Source of the DNA: Pseudomonas gingeri
GTDB taxonomy: Bacteria > Pseudomonadota > Gammaproteobacteria > Pseudomonadales > Pseudomonadaceae
Length of the DNA: 64,000 nucleotides
NCBI RefSeq assembly: GCF_013385635.1
Contig: NZ_JACAPR010000005.1
Coordinates: forward strand, 43,144 to 107,143
Direction: 5' to 3'
The notes under the pieces are model-generated. The model was not told the DNA's origin and ran no database searches. It saw nothing but the letters and a program-made list of their open reading frames with translations. Shown here in pieces: positions 16,579 through 28,020 of this stretch. Position numbers and translations under genes: made by a program. How positions within the stretch are numbered: the first letter of the stretch is position 1; every line of letters starts with the position of its first letter.

Positions 16579-17034
16579 TCAGCGGTGCAGCACGTACTGC
16601 CCGCTGAACTGCACGGCGGCGTCCTCGCTGCCGGTATTCATCACCTGGGTCTCCAGGGTCAGGCGCGCCCGCCCGTAGCGCTGGTAGGTCGCGAGGAATT
16701 TCTTCCAGGTCTTTTCCTCCGGTGCCGCGCAGCGTGCCTCGGCATCGCCGGTGACCGGCAGGGGATAGCTGATCCGGCCTTCCTGGATCACGATATGTCC
16801 GTCCTCGATCCCCGCCTCGCGCAGGCTCAGGTGCAGCCAGCCCCAACCGGCCAGCACCGCGCCGCAGTACAGGCTGCCACCGAACATGGTGCTCTTGTGG
16901 TTGACGTTCGGCTCCAGCGGCAATTGCAGGCGCAGTTGCCCGGCGTCCCAGCCGCCGACCTTGAGACCCATCTCGCGGGTCAGGGGAATGTCGTGGTGGA
17001 GGATGGACTCCAGGTAACGACTGTCGCGGTTCAT
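16579..17034 (-). CDS. Hotdog-fold putative thioesterase (YiiD C-terminal type)
   Basis: A 151-residue protein with the pattern of YiiD_C hotdog thioesterases: NHKSTMFGGSLYCGAVLAGWGW (residues about 45-66) and a following beta-rich half. Such proteins probably act on acyl thioesters, but no substrate is known. I chose the ATG at 17034 (MNRDSRYLE), which has AGAGGT 7 bases upstream, over a start 15 codons earlier. It lies 22 bases downstream of dctD in the same orientation and could be read through from it. Confidence 0.75.
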   Translation of the reverse strand: MNRDSRYLESILHHDIPLTREMGLKVGGWDAGQLRLQLPLEPNVNHKSTMFGGSLYCGAVLAGWGWLHLSLREAGIEDGHIVIQEGRISYPLPVTGDAEARCAAPEEKTWKKFLATYQRYGRARLTLETQVMNTGSEDAAVQFSGQYVLHR

Positions 17035-17056
17035 GCAGTGACCTCTGTGGCGTGAT

Positions 17057-18448
17057 TCATTCGAGTTCGTCGCTGGCACTGTTGCCGCCGCTGTCGAAGT
17101 TCAGCCCGTGCTTGCGCAGCTTGTCGTGCAGGGTCTTGCGCGGGATGCCCAGGGCTTCGGCGAGGCTGCGCAAGGAACTGTGGGAGCGCGCCAGCTCGGC
17201 GGCGATCAGGGATTTCTCGAAGTGCTCGACCTGCTCGCTGAGGCCGCCTTCGATCACCCCGGCGATGCTCGCGTCGAGGCTCTGCGACGCGTTGTTGTCC
17301 AGCGCCAGTTCCAGGCCGAGGGCAAAGCGTTCGGCGGCGTTCTGCAGTTCCCGCACATTGCCCGGCCAGGTGTGGCGCAGCAGCAGCGCCCGTTGTGCCG
17401 GTTGCAGGCTGTGGGGGGGCAGGCCGTGGCGACTGCTGGCCTCGTCGGCGAAATGCTGGAACAGGATCAGCGCATCTTCGCCACGTTCGCGCAGGGGCGG
17501 AATCCGCAACGGCGCGACATTCAGCCGGTAGTACAAGTCGGCGCGGAAACGGCCCTGGTCGGCGGACTGGCGCAGGTCTTCCTTGGTCGCGGCGATGATA
17601 CGGATATCCAGCGGGATCAGCTGGTTGCCGCCCAGGCGTTCGACCACCCGCTCCTGCAAGAGGCGCAGCAGCTTGACCTGGACATCCAGGCTCATGCTTT
17701 CGATTTCGTCGAGGAACAGGGTGCCGCCGTTGGCGAATTCGAACTTGCCGATACGGCGCTTCTGCGCGCCGGTGAAGGCGCCCGGTTCGTGACCGAACAG
17801 TTCGCTTTCCACCACCGATTCGGCCAGGGCTCCGGCATTGATCGCCACGAACGGGCCGTTGCGCCGGCTCGACAGGTCGTGCAGGGCGCGGGCGACCACT
17901 TCCTTGCCGGCCCCGGTTTCACCGAGGATCAGCACATCGGCCTTGGTCGCCGCCAGGGCACCTATCTGCTCACGCAGGCGCAACATCTGCGGCGAATGGC
18001 CGACCAGGCGTGCACTGAGTTGCTGGCGATCGCTCAGGGCCAGGCGCAGGCTGCGGTTGTCCAGCACCAGGCGGCGCAGGGCCAGGGCACGGCGCACGCT
18101 GTCGAGCAGGGCGTCGCTGGCGAAGGGTTTTTCCAGGAAGTCATAGGCGCCGGCGCGCATCGCCTGGACGGCGAGGGGCACGTCGCCGTGACCGGTGATC
18201 AGCAGCACCGGCAGATCCGGGTCCTGGGCATGCAGTTCATTCAGCAGGTCGAGGCCGTCCATGCCCGGCATGCGGATATCGCTGACGATCACCCCCGGCC
18301 AGTCGCGTTCGATGCGCCCGGCCAGGCCCTGGGCCTCGGCCAGCGGCAGGATCTTCAGGCCGGCGAGATCGAGTGTCTGGCTCAGGGCCTGGCGCAGGTG
18401 GGGATCATCGTCGATCAATACCACCTGGATGTGGTGGTCGATATTCAT
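17057..18448 (-). CDS. dctD: Sigma-54-dependent response regulator DctD
   Basis: A 463-residue NtrC-family activator. The receiver domain (phospho-acceptor Asp in IVSDIRMPGMDG) is followed by a sigma-54 AAA+ domain (Walker A GETGAGKE, the sigma-54 contact loop GAFTGA, Walker B GTLFLDEIESM) and a C-terminal Fis-type HTH (LRSLAEALGIPRKTLHDKL). With the adjacent kinase it matches the DctB/DctD system that activates C4-dicarboxylate transport genes. It overlaps dctB by 4 bases. No dct transporter lies in the window, so the assignment to dicarboxylates is from family resemblance. Confidence 0.88.
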   Translation of the reverse strand: MNIDHHIQVVLIDDDPHLRQALSQTLDLAGLKILPLAEAQGLAGRIERDWPGVIVSDIRMPGMDGLDLLNELHAQDPDLPVLLITGHGDVPLAVQAMRAGAYDFLEKPFASDALLDSVRRALALRRLVLDNRSLRLALSDRQQLSARLVGHSPQMLRLREQIGALAATKADVLILGETGAGKEVVARALHDLSSRRNGPFVAINAGALAESVVESELFGHEPGAFTGAQKRRIGKFEFANGGTLFLDEIESMSLDVQVKLLRLLQERVVERLGGNQLIPLDIRIIAATKEDLRQSADQGRFRADLYYRLNVAPLRIPPLRERGEDALILFQHFADEASSRHGLPPHSLQPAQRALLLRHTWPGNVRELQNAAERFALGLELALDNNASQSLDASIAGVIEGGLSEQVEHFEKSLIAAELARSHSSLRSLAEALGIPRKTLHDKLRKHGLNFDSGGNSASDELE

Positions 18449-20268
18449 ACAATCGAATCCTCGGCAGGTTGCAGGCTGACCCCGGGTGCACCGGCGCGCA
18501 GCCGCAAGGTAATCAGGGCACCGCCTTCACGGTGGTTGGCGAACAGCAGTTCGCCGCCGAAGGCGCGCATCAGGGAGTCACAGATCGCCAGGCCGAGGCC
18601 GAGGCCCTGGGTGCGCGTCTTGGTGGTATAGAACGGTTCGCCGGCGCGGCCCAGGGCTTCGAGACAGAACCCCGGGCCGTTGTCGCGAATGGTCAGGGTG
18701 ACGCCTTCCGGTGACGATTGGGCGCTCAGCCAGAGTTTGCGCGGCGGGCCTTTTTCGGTCAGGGCATCAAGGGCGTTCGCCAGCAGGTTGCCGAGCACCT
18801 GGCGCAGACGGGTTTCGCCGGCCTCGACCCACAGCGCGGCGGCCGGCAGGTCGCGGATCAGCTCGACTTCCATGGACCGCCGACGCTTGGCCAGTAGCGC
18901 CAGGGCATCGTCGAGCGCCGGTTGCAGGGCCACGCTTTCCGGGGCATGGCGGTCGCGGCGGGCAAAGGCGCGCAAATGGGCGATGATCGAGGCCATGCGT
19001 CCGGTCAGTTCGCTGATCAGCTTGAGGTTGCCGCGGGCGTCATCGGTGCGTTCGTGGTCGAGCAGTACTTCGGCGTTTTCCGCATAGCTGCGGATCGCCG
19101 CCAACGGCTGGTTGAGTTCGTGGCTGATGCTCGCCGACATGGTGCCCAGGGCCGAGAGCTTGCCGGCCTGGACCAGGTCGTCCTGGGCGCGGACCAGCTC
19201 CTGCTGGGCGTGTTCGCGCTCCAGCACTTCCTGCTTGAGCCGGCGGTTGAGGCCTTCCAGGTCGCTGGTCCGTTCGGCCACGCGCATTTCCAGTTCACGC
19301 CGGGCCTTGGCCTCGAAGGCGATCCGCTCCAGGTAGTGGCGACGGCGTTGCATCATCAGGCCGAGCAGCAGCATCAGCACCAGCAGGGTGGCGCCGCCGA
19401 CCGCGACCACGGTCCGTACCGGACGGTCGATCAGGGTGCGCGGGGCGAGGATGCTGACGCTCCAGCCGGTTTCTTCGATCTGCTGGGTCTGGGTCAGCCA
19501 GGCCTTGGGATTGATGTTCAGCGGCTGCGGATTGCGCGTCGGGTAGGGCTGGATGGCGGTGATGGCATCGCGTTCCGTATCGCTCAGGGTACGGGTCGCA
19601 CGAAAGCGCCACTCCGGCCGCGAGGTGAGGATCACCACGCCGTTGTGGTCGGTCATCAGCAGTTGTTCCGGGGTCTTGCCCCAGAGGCTTTCGGTATGGT
19701 CCAGGTCGACCTTGACCACCAGCACGCCGATGACGTGTTCGCCGTCGCGAACGGCGGCGGCGAAGAAGTAGCCGCGCTTGCCCGAGGTGGTGCCGAGGCC
19801 GAAGAAGCGTCCCAGGCGACCGGCCATGGCTTCGCTGAAGTAGGGCCGGAAGGCGAAATTACGCCCGACGAAGCTGTCGTGCTTGTCCCAGTTGGAGGCG
19901 GCCAGGGTCTTGCCGCTGGTGTCCATCAGGTACATGACTTCGGCACCGGTCTGGCTGCAGATATCGCGCAGCAGACTGTTGGCGCTTTCGATGCGCGGAC
20001 CCTGTTCCGGTTCGGCGAGGGCGGCGCGCAAGGCCGGCAGGTCGCCGAGGATCTGCGGCAACACCTCGTAGCGGTGCAGGGTGCCCAGCAGGTTGGCGAC
20101 GTAGAGGTCGAGGGTCTGGCGATTCTGCCCTACCAGCTCGCTGCGGTAATAACGCTCGGCGAGGTGTTCCAGCGGCCACAGCAGCGGGGCCAGGCACAGG
20201 AACAGCAGGGCCAGGCTGCGCCAGCGGGGTCTGCGGGGAATAGGTGGGGTCGTGATCATCGAGAACAT
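18445..20268 (-). CDS. dctB: Sensor histidine kinase DctB
   Basis: A 607-residue membrane kinase. N-terminal helix at about residues 14-33, a periplasmic double-PDC/Cache-type sensor to about residue 283, second helix near 284-304 (VVAVGGATLLVLMLLLGL), a coiled-coil linker, a HisKA domain with the phospho-His in SISHELNQPLAAI, and an HATPase domain (NLLANALDAL, DNGPGF, GLGLAI). This layout is that of DctB, which senses succinate, fumarate and malate. It is first in the dctBD operon. The exact start (20268) is not supported by a clear ribosome binding site. Confidence 0.87.
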   Translation of the reverse strand: MFSMITTPPIPRRPRWRSLALLFLCLAPLLWPLEHLAERYYRSELVGQNRQTLDLYVANLLGTLHRYEVLPQILGDLPALRAALAEPEQGPRIESANSLLRDICSQTGAEVMYLMDTSGKTLAASNWDKHDSFVGRNFAFRPYFSEAMAGRLGRFFGLGTTSGKRGYFFAAAVRDGEHVIGVLVVKVDLDHTESLWGKTPEQLLMTDHNGVVILTSRPEWRFRATRTLSDTERDAITAIQPYPTRNPQPLNINPKAWLTQTQQIEETGWSVSILAPRTLIDRPVRTVVAVGGATLLVLMLLLGLMMQRRRHYLERIAFEAKARRELEMRVAERTSDLEGLNRRLKQEVLEREHAQQELVRAQDDLVQAGKLSALGTMSASISHELNQPLAAIRSYAENAEVLLDHERTDDARGNLKLISELTGRMASIIAHLRAFARRDRHAPESVALQPALDDALALLAKRRRSMEVELIRDLPAAALWVEAGETRLRQVLGNLLANALDALTEKGPPRKLWLSAQSSPEGVTLTIRDNGPGFCLEALGRAGEPFYTTKTRTQGLGLGLAICDSLMRAFGGELLFANHREGGALITLRLRAGAPGVSLQPAEDSIV

Positions 20269-20296
20269 GCGCCGGTGGAGTCCGACGCATTATGTC

Positions 20297-21181
20297 TCAG
20301 CCCTGCTCCGCAAGACACTCGCGTAATGCGGTATGCCAATCCGGCTGGCTCACCTGCCATTCGCGCAACAGGCGGCTGCAGTCCAGGCGCGAGTTCAGCG
20401 GGCGGGTCGCAGGCGTCGGGTAGGCACTCGACGGGATGGCTTCGAGGATTGCGCAAGGCTTGTTCAGGGCCAGCAATTGCTCGCCGATGGCCTGGGCAAA
20501 ACCGAACCAGGAGGTTTCGCCACTGGCGGTCAGGTGGTAGGTGCCCCAGGCACCGGCCTGGCCGGCCTGCCAACGCTCGATCAGGGCGCGGGTGCTGTTG
20601 GCGATGGTCCCGGCCCAGGTCGGCGCGCCCACCTGGTCGGCGACGATGCGCAGTTCCGGCTTCTCCTGCAGCAGCCGCTGCATGGTCAGCAGGAAATTGC
20701 GCCCGTGGCTGGAGTAGACCCAGCTGGTGCGCAGGATCAGGTGTTGGCCGTGGGCCGCGGCGATGGCCCGCTCGCCGGTCAGCTTGCTTTCGCCGTAGAC
20801 GCTCAGCGGGTTGGTCGCGTCGTCTTCGTTGTAGGGTTCGCTCTTGCTGCCATCGAACACGTAGTCGGTGGAGTAGTGAATCAGCGGGACACCCAGGTCG
20901 GCGGCTTCCTGGGCGAGGATGCCCGGCGCGGTGGCGTTGATGGCGAAAGCCAGCTCCGGCTCGGACTCCGCCTGGTCGACGGCGGTATGGGCTGCGGCGT
21001 TGATGATCAGGTCGGGACGGTGGGCGCGGACGTGCTGGCGGATCTGCTCCGGACGCGCCAGGTCGAGCTGGTCGCGTCCCGGCACCAGCAGTTGGCCCAG
21101 GTCACCCAGGCGTTTCTGCAACTCGCGGGAGACCTGGCCGTGCTGGCCGCTGATCAGGATTTTCAGGGGAGATGGGCTCAT
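20297..21181 (-). CDS. rfbD: dTDP-4-dehydrorhamnose reductase RfbD
   Basis: A 294-residue short-chain reductase catalysing the last step of dTDP-L-rhamnose synthesis (NADPH-dependent reduction of dTDP-4-keto-L-rhamnose). The nucleotide-binding segment is ISGQHGQVSREL; the YGESK motif supplies the catalytic Tyr and Lys, and YSTDYVFDG is family-typical. It overlaps rfbC by 4 bases and is the last gene of rfbBACD. Confidence 0.95.
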   Translation of the reverse strand: MSPSPLKILISGQHGQVSRELQKRLGDLGQLLVPGRDQLDLARPEQIRQHVRAHRPDLIINAAAHTAVDQAESEPELAFAINATAPGILAQEAADLGVPLIHYSTDYVFDGSKSEPYNEDDATNPLSVYGESKLTGERAIAAAHGQHLILRTSWVYSSHGRNFLLTMQRLLQEKPELRIVADQVGAPTWAGTIANSTRALIERWQAGQAGAWGTYHLTASGETSWFGFAQAIGEQLLALNKPCAILEAIPSSAYPTPATRPLNSRLDCSRLLREWQVSQPDWHTALRECLAEQG

Positions 21182-21723
21182 TCGAACAGGTCGGCCTCGT
21201 ACAGGGATTTACCGTTCTGATCCTTGGCCGAGAGTTGCACAACTCCTTCGAATTCCCAATCGATGGCCAGGGTCGGGTCGTCCCAGCGGATGCTGCGCTC
21301 GGCGCTGGGGGTGTAGTAGTCGGTGGTCTTGTAGAGGAATTCGGCGTAGTCGCTGAGCACCACGAAACCGTGGGCGAAGCCTTCGGGCACCCAGAGTTGG
21401 CGATGGTTCTCGCCCGACAGGCGTACGCCGACCCATTGGCCGAAATGCGCCGAGCTGCGGCGGATATCCACGGCCACGTCGAGGACTTCACCGGCAATGA
21501 CGCGCACCAGTTTTCCCTGGGTGTTTTCCAACTGATAGTGCAGGCCGCGCAACACGCCTTTCTGCGAGCGTGAATGATTGTCCTGGACGAACGCCAGATC
21601 CAGCCCGGTGGCCTCCTGGAAGGCCCGGGCGTTGAAGCTTTCGTAGAAAAAGCCGCGCTCGTCGCCAAACACCTTGGGTTCGAGGATCAGCACGCCCGGC
21701 AGGCGTGTCGGTGTGGCCTTCAT
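21178..21723 (-). CDS. rfbC: dTDP-4-dehydrorhamnose 3,5-epimerase RfbC
   Basis: A 181-residue cupin epimerase of the dTDP-L-rhamnose pathway. Family markers include [12 protein letters not shown], the catalytic-base His region [15 protein letters not shown], and [13 protein letters not shown]. It overlaps both neighbours by 4 bases (ATGA), indicating translational coupling within rfbBACD. Confidence 0.95.
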   Translation of the reverse strand: MKATPTRLPGVLILEPKVFGDERGFFYESFNARAFQEATGLDLAFVQDNHSRSQKGVLRGLHYQLENTQGKLVRVIAGEVLDVAVDIRRSSAHFGQWVGVRLSGENHRQLWVPEGFAHGFVVLSDYAEFLYKTTDYYTPSAERSIRWDDPTLAIDWEFEGVVQLSAKDQNGKSLYEADLFE

Positions 21724-22595
21724 CGTTGCTCTCCGGCGAGGGTGAACAGGTACTGGCCGTAGCCGGTCTTGCCGAAATAGCGGGCGCGCTCAAGCAGGTG
21801 GTCTCGATCGATCCAGCCGTTCTGGTAGGCAATTTCCTCGAGGCAGGCGACTTTCAGCCCTTGGCGGTGTTCGATGGTCTGCACGTACTGCGAGGCTTCC
21901 AGCAGACTGTCGTGGGTGCCGGTATCGAGCCAGGCAAAGCCACGGCCGAAGCGCTCGACGTGAAGATCGCCACGCTTGAGGTAGGCATTGTTGACGTCGG
22001 TGATTTCCAGTTCGCCCCGTGGCGACGGTTTGACCGCCCTGGCGATCTCGATCACGTCGTTGTCGTAGAAATACAGGCCGGTCACCGCATAGCTGGATTT
22101 CGGCTTGGCGGGTTTCTCTTCGATGGACAGTGCACGACCTTCGCTGTCGAAGTCGATGACGCCGAAACGTTCCGGGTCCTTGACCCAGTAGCCGAAGACC
22201 GTTGCGCCGCTGGGTTGCCTGGCGGCGCTTTTCAGCTGGGTGCTGAAAGACTGCCCGTGGAAGATATTGTCGCCGAGGATCAGGCACACCGGATCGTCGC
22301 CGATAAACTCCTCGCCGATCAGGAACGCCTGGGCCAGGCCATCCGGGGATGGCTGCTCGGCGTAGCTGAAATGCACGCCGAACTGGCTGCCGTCGCCCAG
22401 CAGGTTGCGGTATTGCGGCAGGTCTTGCGGGGTGGAAATCACCAGGATCTCGCGGATACCGGCGAGCATCAGCACCGAGATCGGGTAGTAGATCATCGGC
22501 TTGTCGTAGATCGGCAACAGCTGCTTGGATACCCCGAGGGTGATCGGGTGCAGACGCGTGCCGGAACCACCGGCCAGGACAATACCTTTCATCAT
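21720..22595 (-). CDS. rfbA: Glucose-1-phosphate thymidylyltransferase RfbA
   Basis: A 291-residue nucleotidyltransferase making dTDP-glucose from dTTP and glucose-1-phosphate. The signature [20 protein letters not shown] lies at residues 10-29. Two ATGs in tandem (22595, 22592) overlap the rfbB stop; AAGGAA 8 bases before 22595 favours that one. The frame stays open upstream inside rfbB, but that part does not look like RfbA and is excluded. Confidence 0.95.
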   Translation of the reverse strand: MMKGIVLAGGSGTRLHPITLGVSKQLLPIYDKPMIYYPISVLMLAGIREILVISTPQDLPQYRNLLGDGSQFGVHFSYAEQPSPDGLAQAFLIGEEFIGDDPVCLILGDNIFHGQSFSTQLKSAARQPSGATVFGYWVKDPERFGVIDFDSEGRALSIEEKPAKPKSSYAVTGLYFYDNDVIEIARAVKPSPRGELEITDVNNAYLKRGDLHVERFGRGFAWLDTGTHDSLLEASQYVQTIEHRQGLKVACLEEIAYQNGWIDRDHLLERARYFGKTGYGQYLFTLAGEQR

Positions 22596-23674
22596 GCCAA
22601 CAATTCCTTGTGATCGAGGGCGCCCAGGCGCTCGCCCTGATAGCTGCCGTCCTGGACCCGGCGGCACCATTCCAGGTTGGCCAGGTACCACTGCACGGTC
22701 TTGCGCAGACCGCTTTCGAAGGTTTCTTCCGGTGTCCAGCCCAGCTCACGCTCGATCTTGCCGGCGTCGATGGCATAGCGCAGGTCGTGGCCCGGGCGGT
22801 CCTTGACGAAGGTGATCAGGTCGCTGAACCGCTCGACGCCGGCCGGACGTGCCGGAGCCAGTTCTTCGAGCAGGGCGCAGATACCCCGGACCACGTCGAT
22901 ATTCTTCTGCTCGTTGTGACCACCGATATTGTAGGTCTCGCCCACCACGCCGTCGGTCACCACCTTGAACAGCGCGCGGGCATGGTCCTCGACGAACAGC
23001 CAGTCACGTACCTGCAGGCCGTCGCCGTACACCGGCAACGGCTTGCCGGCCAGGGCATTGAGGATCACCAGCGGGATCAGTTTTTCCGGGAAGTGGAACG
23101 GGCCGTAGTTGTTCGAGCAGTTGGTCAGCAGCACCGGCAGGCCGTAGGTACGGTGCCAGGCGCGAACCAGGTGGTCGGACGCGGCCTTGCTCGCGGAATA
23201 TGGCGAACTGGGGGCATACGGTGTGGTTTCGGTGAACAGGTCGTCGACGCCATGCAGGTCGCCATACACTTCGTCGGTGGAAATATGGTGGAAGCGGAAG
23301 GCGCTTCTTGCCGGCTCGGCAAGCTTCGACCAGTAGCCGCGAGCGGCTTCCAGGAGGCTGTAGGTGCCGACGATATTGGTCTGGATAAAATCCGACGGAC
23401 CGTCGATGGAGCGGTCCACATGGGACTCGGCGGCCAGGTGCATGATCGCATCGGGCTCGAAACGCGCCAGGACCGCGCTGACGGTCGCCTGGTCGACGAT
23501 ATCGGCCTGGACGAACTCATAGCGGGTATCGGTCGCGATGCTGGTCAGCGACTCGAGGTTACCGGCATAGGTCAGTTTGTCGAGGTTGAGGACTTCATGT
23601 GCGGTGTTGCGGATCAGGTGCCGAATCAGGGCGGAGCCGATAAAACCGGCGCCGCCGGTGACGAGAATACGCAT
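22592..23674 (-). CDS. rfbB: dTDP-glucose 4,6-dehydratase RfbB
   Basis: A 360-residue extended short-chain dehydrogenase. It starts [17 protein letters not shown] (NAD-binding), has the catalytic YSASKA motif and the STDEVYGDL segment typical of RfbB, which converts dTDP-glucose to dTDP-4-keto-6-deoxyglucose. I use the ATG at 23674; the open frame upstream to 23836 is not homologous in appearance. It is the first gene of rfbBACD and diverges from the 970-residue gene at 23860. The rhamnose product serves surface polysaccharides. Confidence 0.95.
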   Translation of the reverse strand: MRILVTGGAGFIGSALIRHLIRNTAHEVLNLDKLTYAGNLESLTSIATDTRYEFVQADIVDQATVSAVLARFEPDAIMHLAAESHVDRSIDGPSDFIQTNIVGTYSLLEAARGYWSKLAEPARSAFRFHHISTDEVYGDLHGVDDLFTETTPYAPSSPYSASKAASDHLVRAWHRTYGLPVLLTNCSNNYGPFHFPEKLIPLVILNALAGKPLPVYGDGLQVRDWLFVEDHARALFKVVTDGVVGETYNIGGHNEQKNIDVVRGICALLEELAPARPAGVERFSDLITFVKDRPGHDLRYAIDAGKIERELGWTPEETFESGLRKTVQWYLANLEWCRRVQDGSYQGERLGALDHKELLA

Positions 23675-23859
23675 GTCGGTGTGCCTTTTCCTTAGACGGA
23701 CATTCAATTGATGCAGCATAGCTTGTGGGTAGGCGCGCAGCGGTGCAAGTACGATTGCTCTTGTATCGGTGCCGATCCTTCCTGCTTTACTTCCTGCTTG
23801 CGTATTGACGGCACCAATGGCGATATAGACAGCCAATAAAAACTTCAGGGAGTCGTTAC

Positions 23860-26772
23860 ATGTTGCTCGCCACGTTGATCCGCCGCGCCAGTCTGCCAGG
23901 CCCGAATGTCTCGCCAGCGCGGGCGCTGCAACTGCTCGAGGAGCATTACGGACTCACTGGCACCTTGCAGGCGCTGGGCAGCCAGCAGGACCTCAACTAT
24001 CGGGTCGACAGCGCCGCAGGCCGGTTCGTTCTGAAAATCTGCCACGGCGATTACGCCACCGTCGAGTTGCAGGCCCAGCACGCGGGGCTGGCGCACCTGG
24101 CGGGTCGCGACGGCCTGCGGGTGCCGCGGGTGATTGCCGCGAACAACGGTCAGGACCTGCTGTCCCTGGAGCTTGGCGGGCAGCCGGTGCATGTGCGCCT
24201 GCTGGAATATATCGAAGGCCAGTCGTTGACCCACCTCACGCACCTGGGCCGCGACCTGGTGGTCGGCCTGGGGCGGTTGTGCGGCGAAATGGACCGGGCC
24301 CTGGCGGACTTCCAGCATCCGGGCCTGGAGCGCACCCTGCAATGGGATGCCCGGCATGCCAGTGCACTGATCAACCACCTGCTGCCGGTGATCCGCGACC
24401 CGCAACAGCAGTCGGTCATTCGCGAGGCGGCTGCCCAGGCCGAGCGTCGCTTGCAACCGCTGGTGGCAAAACTGCCGGTACAGGCCATTCACCTGGATAT
24501 CACCGACGACAACGTGGTCTGGCGCCGCGATGGACAACGACACTGGCAACTGCAGGGCGTGATCGACTTCGGCGACCTGATCCGGACCTGGCGCATCGCC
24601 GACCTGTCGGTGACCTGCGCGGCGTTGCTGCACCATGCCGCAGACGATCCCTTTGTGATCCTGCCGGCGATCCAGGCCTATCACGCGGTCAATCCGTTGC
24701 AACGCGAAGAGCTGCTGGCCCTGTGGCCGCTGATCGTCGCCCGGGCGGCGGTGCTGGTGCTCAGTGGCGAACAGCAGGTCAGCATTGATCCGGATAACCA
24801 CTACAGCCGTGACAATCTCGCCCATGAGTGGGAGATCTTCGAAGTCGCGACCTCGGTGCCCTTCGAACTGATGGAAGCAGCGATTCTCACCGCGCTCGAC
24901 CAGCCCCTGGAGCCTATCGGCAGCGCAGGCTTTGCGCCCCTGCTGCCAGGGCTGGTGGGACGTGAGTTCGCGCTGATCGACCTGGGTGTGCTCAGCCCGC
25001 ATTTCGAGGCCGGCAACTGGGAGCAGGACGGCATCGACCAGCGCCTGTTGGCCGATGCGGCGGCGGTTCATGGCCTGGCGGCCAGCCGCTACGGCCAGTA
25101 CCGGTTGTCCCGCACCCGGCCGGACAGCGCGGTGGAGCCTGACACTTGTCCCTTGCATGTCGACTTGCAGGTCCCGGCCGGCACCACCGTGGAGTCGCCT
25201 TTTGCCGGGACCCTGCATGCCCTGGCCGACGGCGGCTTGCAGTTGGTCGGGCATCCCCTGAGCCTGCGCTTGTGGGGCCTGCAGGCGTCCCTCAGATCCG
25301 GCGCGGCGGTGCTCAAGGGGCAAGTCCTGGGTGAGACGGGCGGCGCGTTGCGGGTCCAGCTGTGCCGGCATGCCGAACTCGATCCGCCGTTGTTCTGCAC
25401 ACCGTCGCGTACGGCCGCCTGGCAGGCCCTGTGCCCGTCGCCGGCGGCGTTGCTGGGGCTGGCCTGCGACGCCGAGCCGGAGCTGGATGCGGCCGACCTG
25501 CTGGCCCGTCGCGCCGCCAGTTTTGCCCGTACGCAGAAGCACTACTACGTCGACCCGCCGCGTATCGAGCGGGGCTGGCGCAATCACCTGATCGACATGC
25601 AGGGCCGTTCCTACCTGGACATGCTCAACAATGTCGCGGTGCTCGGCCACGGTCATCCACGGATGGCCGCCGAGGCGGCGCGGCAGTGGTCGCTGCTCAA
25701 CACCAACTCACGGTTCCACTACGCCGCCGTGACCGAGTTCTCCGAGCGGCTGCTGGCGCTGGCGCCGGACTCCATGGACCGGGTGTTCCTGGTCAACAGC
25801 GGCACCGAGGCCAACGACCTGGCGATCCGCCTGGCCTGGGCCTACAGCGGCGGGCGCGACATGCTCAGCGTGCTGGAGGCCTATCACGGCTGGTCGGTGG
25901 CGGCCGATGCGGTGTCCACCTCGATTGCCGACAACCCCAAGGCCCTAAGCAGCCGCCCGGACTGGGTGCATCCGGTCACCGCGCCCAACACCTATCGCGG
26001 TGCCTTTCGCGGTAGCGCCAGTGCGCCGGACTATGTGCGCAGCGTCGAGCACAACCTGGCGAAGCTGGCCGAAGAGAATCGCCAACTGGCCGGCTTTATC
26101 TGCGAGCCGGTGTATGGCAATGCCGGCGGGATTTCCCTGCCGCCGGGTTACCTGCAGCAGGTGTATGCGCTGGTGCGGGGCCAGGGGGGCGTGTGCATCG
26201 CCGATGAGGTGCAGGTCGGCTATGGGCGCATGGGCAAGTTCTTCTGGGGCTTCGAGGAGCAGGGCGTGGTGCCGGACATCATCACCATGGCCAAGGGCAT
26301 GGGCAACGGCCAGCCGCTGGGCGCGGTGATCACCCGCCGGGAGATCGCCGAGGCGTTGGAGGCCGAGGGTTATTTCTTCTCGTCGTCGGGTGGCAGCCCG
26401 GTCAGTTGCCGTATCGGCATCGCGGTGCTGGACGTGATGGCGGAGGAAAAACTCTGGGAAAACGCCGAGATCGTCGGTGGCTACTTCAAGCAGCGCCTGG
26501 AGGCCCTGATCGACCGGCATCCGCTGATGGGGGCGGTGCACGGCTCCGGTTTCTACCTGGGCGCCGAACTGATCCGCAATCGCGAAACCCTGGAGCCGGC
26601 GACCGAGGAAACCGCGCTGTTGTGCGATCGGTTGCGGGAACTGGGGATCTTCATGCAGCCCACCGGCGATTACCTGAACATCCTCAAGATCAAGCCGCCG
26701 ATGTGCACCACGCGCCAGAGCGTGGATTTCTTTGTCGATATGCTGTCGAAGGTGCTGGACGAAGGACTGTAA
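23860..26772 (+). CDS. Three-domain protein: APH-type kinase, M23-like middle, class-III aminotransferase
   Basis: A 970-residue fusion. Residues about 15-330 are an aminoglycoside-phosphotransferase-like kinase ([12 protein letters not shown] with catalytic Asp, then IDFGD). Residues about 430-510 look like a beta-rich M23/lipoyl-like module ([18 protein letters not shown]) without visible peptidase residues. Residues about 540-970 are a PLP-dependent class-III aminotransferase ([17 protein letters not shown] Lys in TMAKGMGNG). The C-terminal part resembles ethanolamine-phosphate or hydroxylysine-phosphate phospho-lyases, so a kinase followed by lyase on an amino alcohol or hydroxy-amino acid is plausible; that is inference. 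AGGGAG precedes the ATG at 23860. Confidence 0.85.
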   Translation: MLLATLIRRASLPGPNVSPARALQLLEEHYGLTGTLQALGSQQDLNYRVDSAAGRFVLKICHGDYATVELQAQHAGLAHLAGRDGLRVPRVIAANNGQDLLSLELGGQPVHVRLLEYIEGQSLTHLTHLGRDLVVGLGRLCGEMDRALADFQHPGLERTLQWDARHASALINHLLPVIRDPQQQSVIREAAAQAERRLQPLVAKLPVQAIHLDITDDNVVWRRDGQRHWQLQGVIDFGDLIRTWRIADLSVTCAALLHHAADDPFVILPAIQAYHAVNPLQREELLALWPLIVARAAVLVLSGEQQVSIDPDNHYSRDNLAHEWEIFEVATSVPFELMEAAILTALDQPLEPIGSAGFAPLLPGLVGREFALIDLGVLSPHFEAGNWEQDGIDQRLLADAAAVHGLAASRYGQYRLSRTRPDSAVEPDTCPLHVDLQVPAGTTVESPFAGTLHALADGGLQLVGHPLSLRLWGLQASLRSGAAVLKGQVLGETGGALRVQLCRHAELDPPLFCTPSRTAAWQALCPSPAALLGLACDAEPELDAADLLARRAASFARTQKHYYVDPPRIERGWRNHLIDMQGRSYLDMLNNVAVLGHGHPRMAAEAARQWSLLNTNSRFHYAAVTEFSERLLALAPDSMDRVFLVNSGTEANDLAIRLAWAYSGGRDMLSVLEAYHGWSVAADAVSTSIADNPKALSSRPDWVHPVTAPNTYRGAFRGSASAPDYVRSVEHNLAKLAEENRQLAGFICEPVYGNAGGISLPPGYLQQVYALVRGQGGVCIADEVQVGYGRMGKFFWGFEEQGVVPDIITMAKGMGNGQPLGAVITRREIAEALEAEGYFFSSSGGSPVSCRIGIAVLDVMAEEKLWENAEIVGGYFKQRLEALIDRHPLMGAVHGSGFYLGAELIRNRETLEPATEETALLCDRLRELGIFMQPTGDYLNILKIKPPMCTTRQSVDFFVDMLSKVLDEGL

Positions 26773-26817
26773 AAGCATCGCCGGCAAGCCGGCTCCTACA
26801 GGTTGCGGGTGTATTTG

Positions 26818-26945
26818 ATCGTTCCCACGCGGAGCGTTGATCGTTCCCACGCTCCGCGTGGGAATGCCTCTGTGGACGCTCTGCGTCCGCTTTTGTGACG
26901 CGGAGCGTCACGGGCTGCATTCCCACGCGGAGCGTGGGAACGATC
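26818..26945. repeat. 108-bp palindromic intergenic repeat, copy 3, with duplicated left arm
   Basis: The main copy runs from 26839 to 26945; an extra partial arm (GATCGTTCCCACGCGGAGCG) precedes it at 26818, suggesting a partial duplication. A REP-type segment (ATCGCCGGCAAGCCGGCTCC) lies just upstream at about 26777-26796. Between the repeat and aguB the sequence (26950-27050) is AT-rich and probably holds the aguBA promoter. Confidence 0.85.
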
Positions 26946-27136
26946 TTGATGTCGATTCTTATCGATAAAATAAACGTAAAAAATAGCTATTTTTAGTTTA
27001 CATGCTTCTAAAGCCGATTTTTATCGGTTATAAAGTCGCCACTGCCTTCGCGTGGCGCTGTGGCGCCCGGCTGCTCTCAATCTGTCATCGGTCGACACCT
27101 GGAGTCGACCCTCTGCAACCGTTCAGGAGATGATTC

Positions 27137-28015
<879 letters not shown>

Positions 28016-28020
28016 TCCCC

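Noticed and set aside
23845..25656. Long minus-strand open frame opposite the 970-residue gene
   Set aside because: Same effect of codon bias; the plus-strand protein has clear kinase and aminotransferase motifs.
5304..26945. Three similar repeats as a CRISPR array
   Set aside because: Copies are kilobases apart with genes between, are palindromic throughout and have no cas genes.
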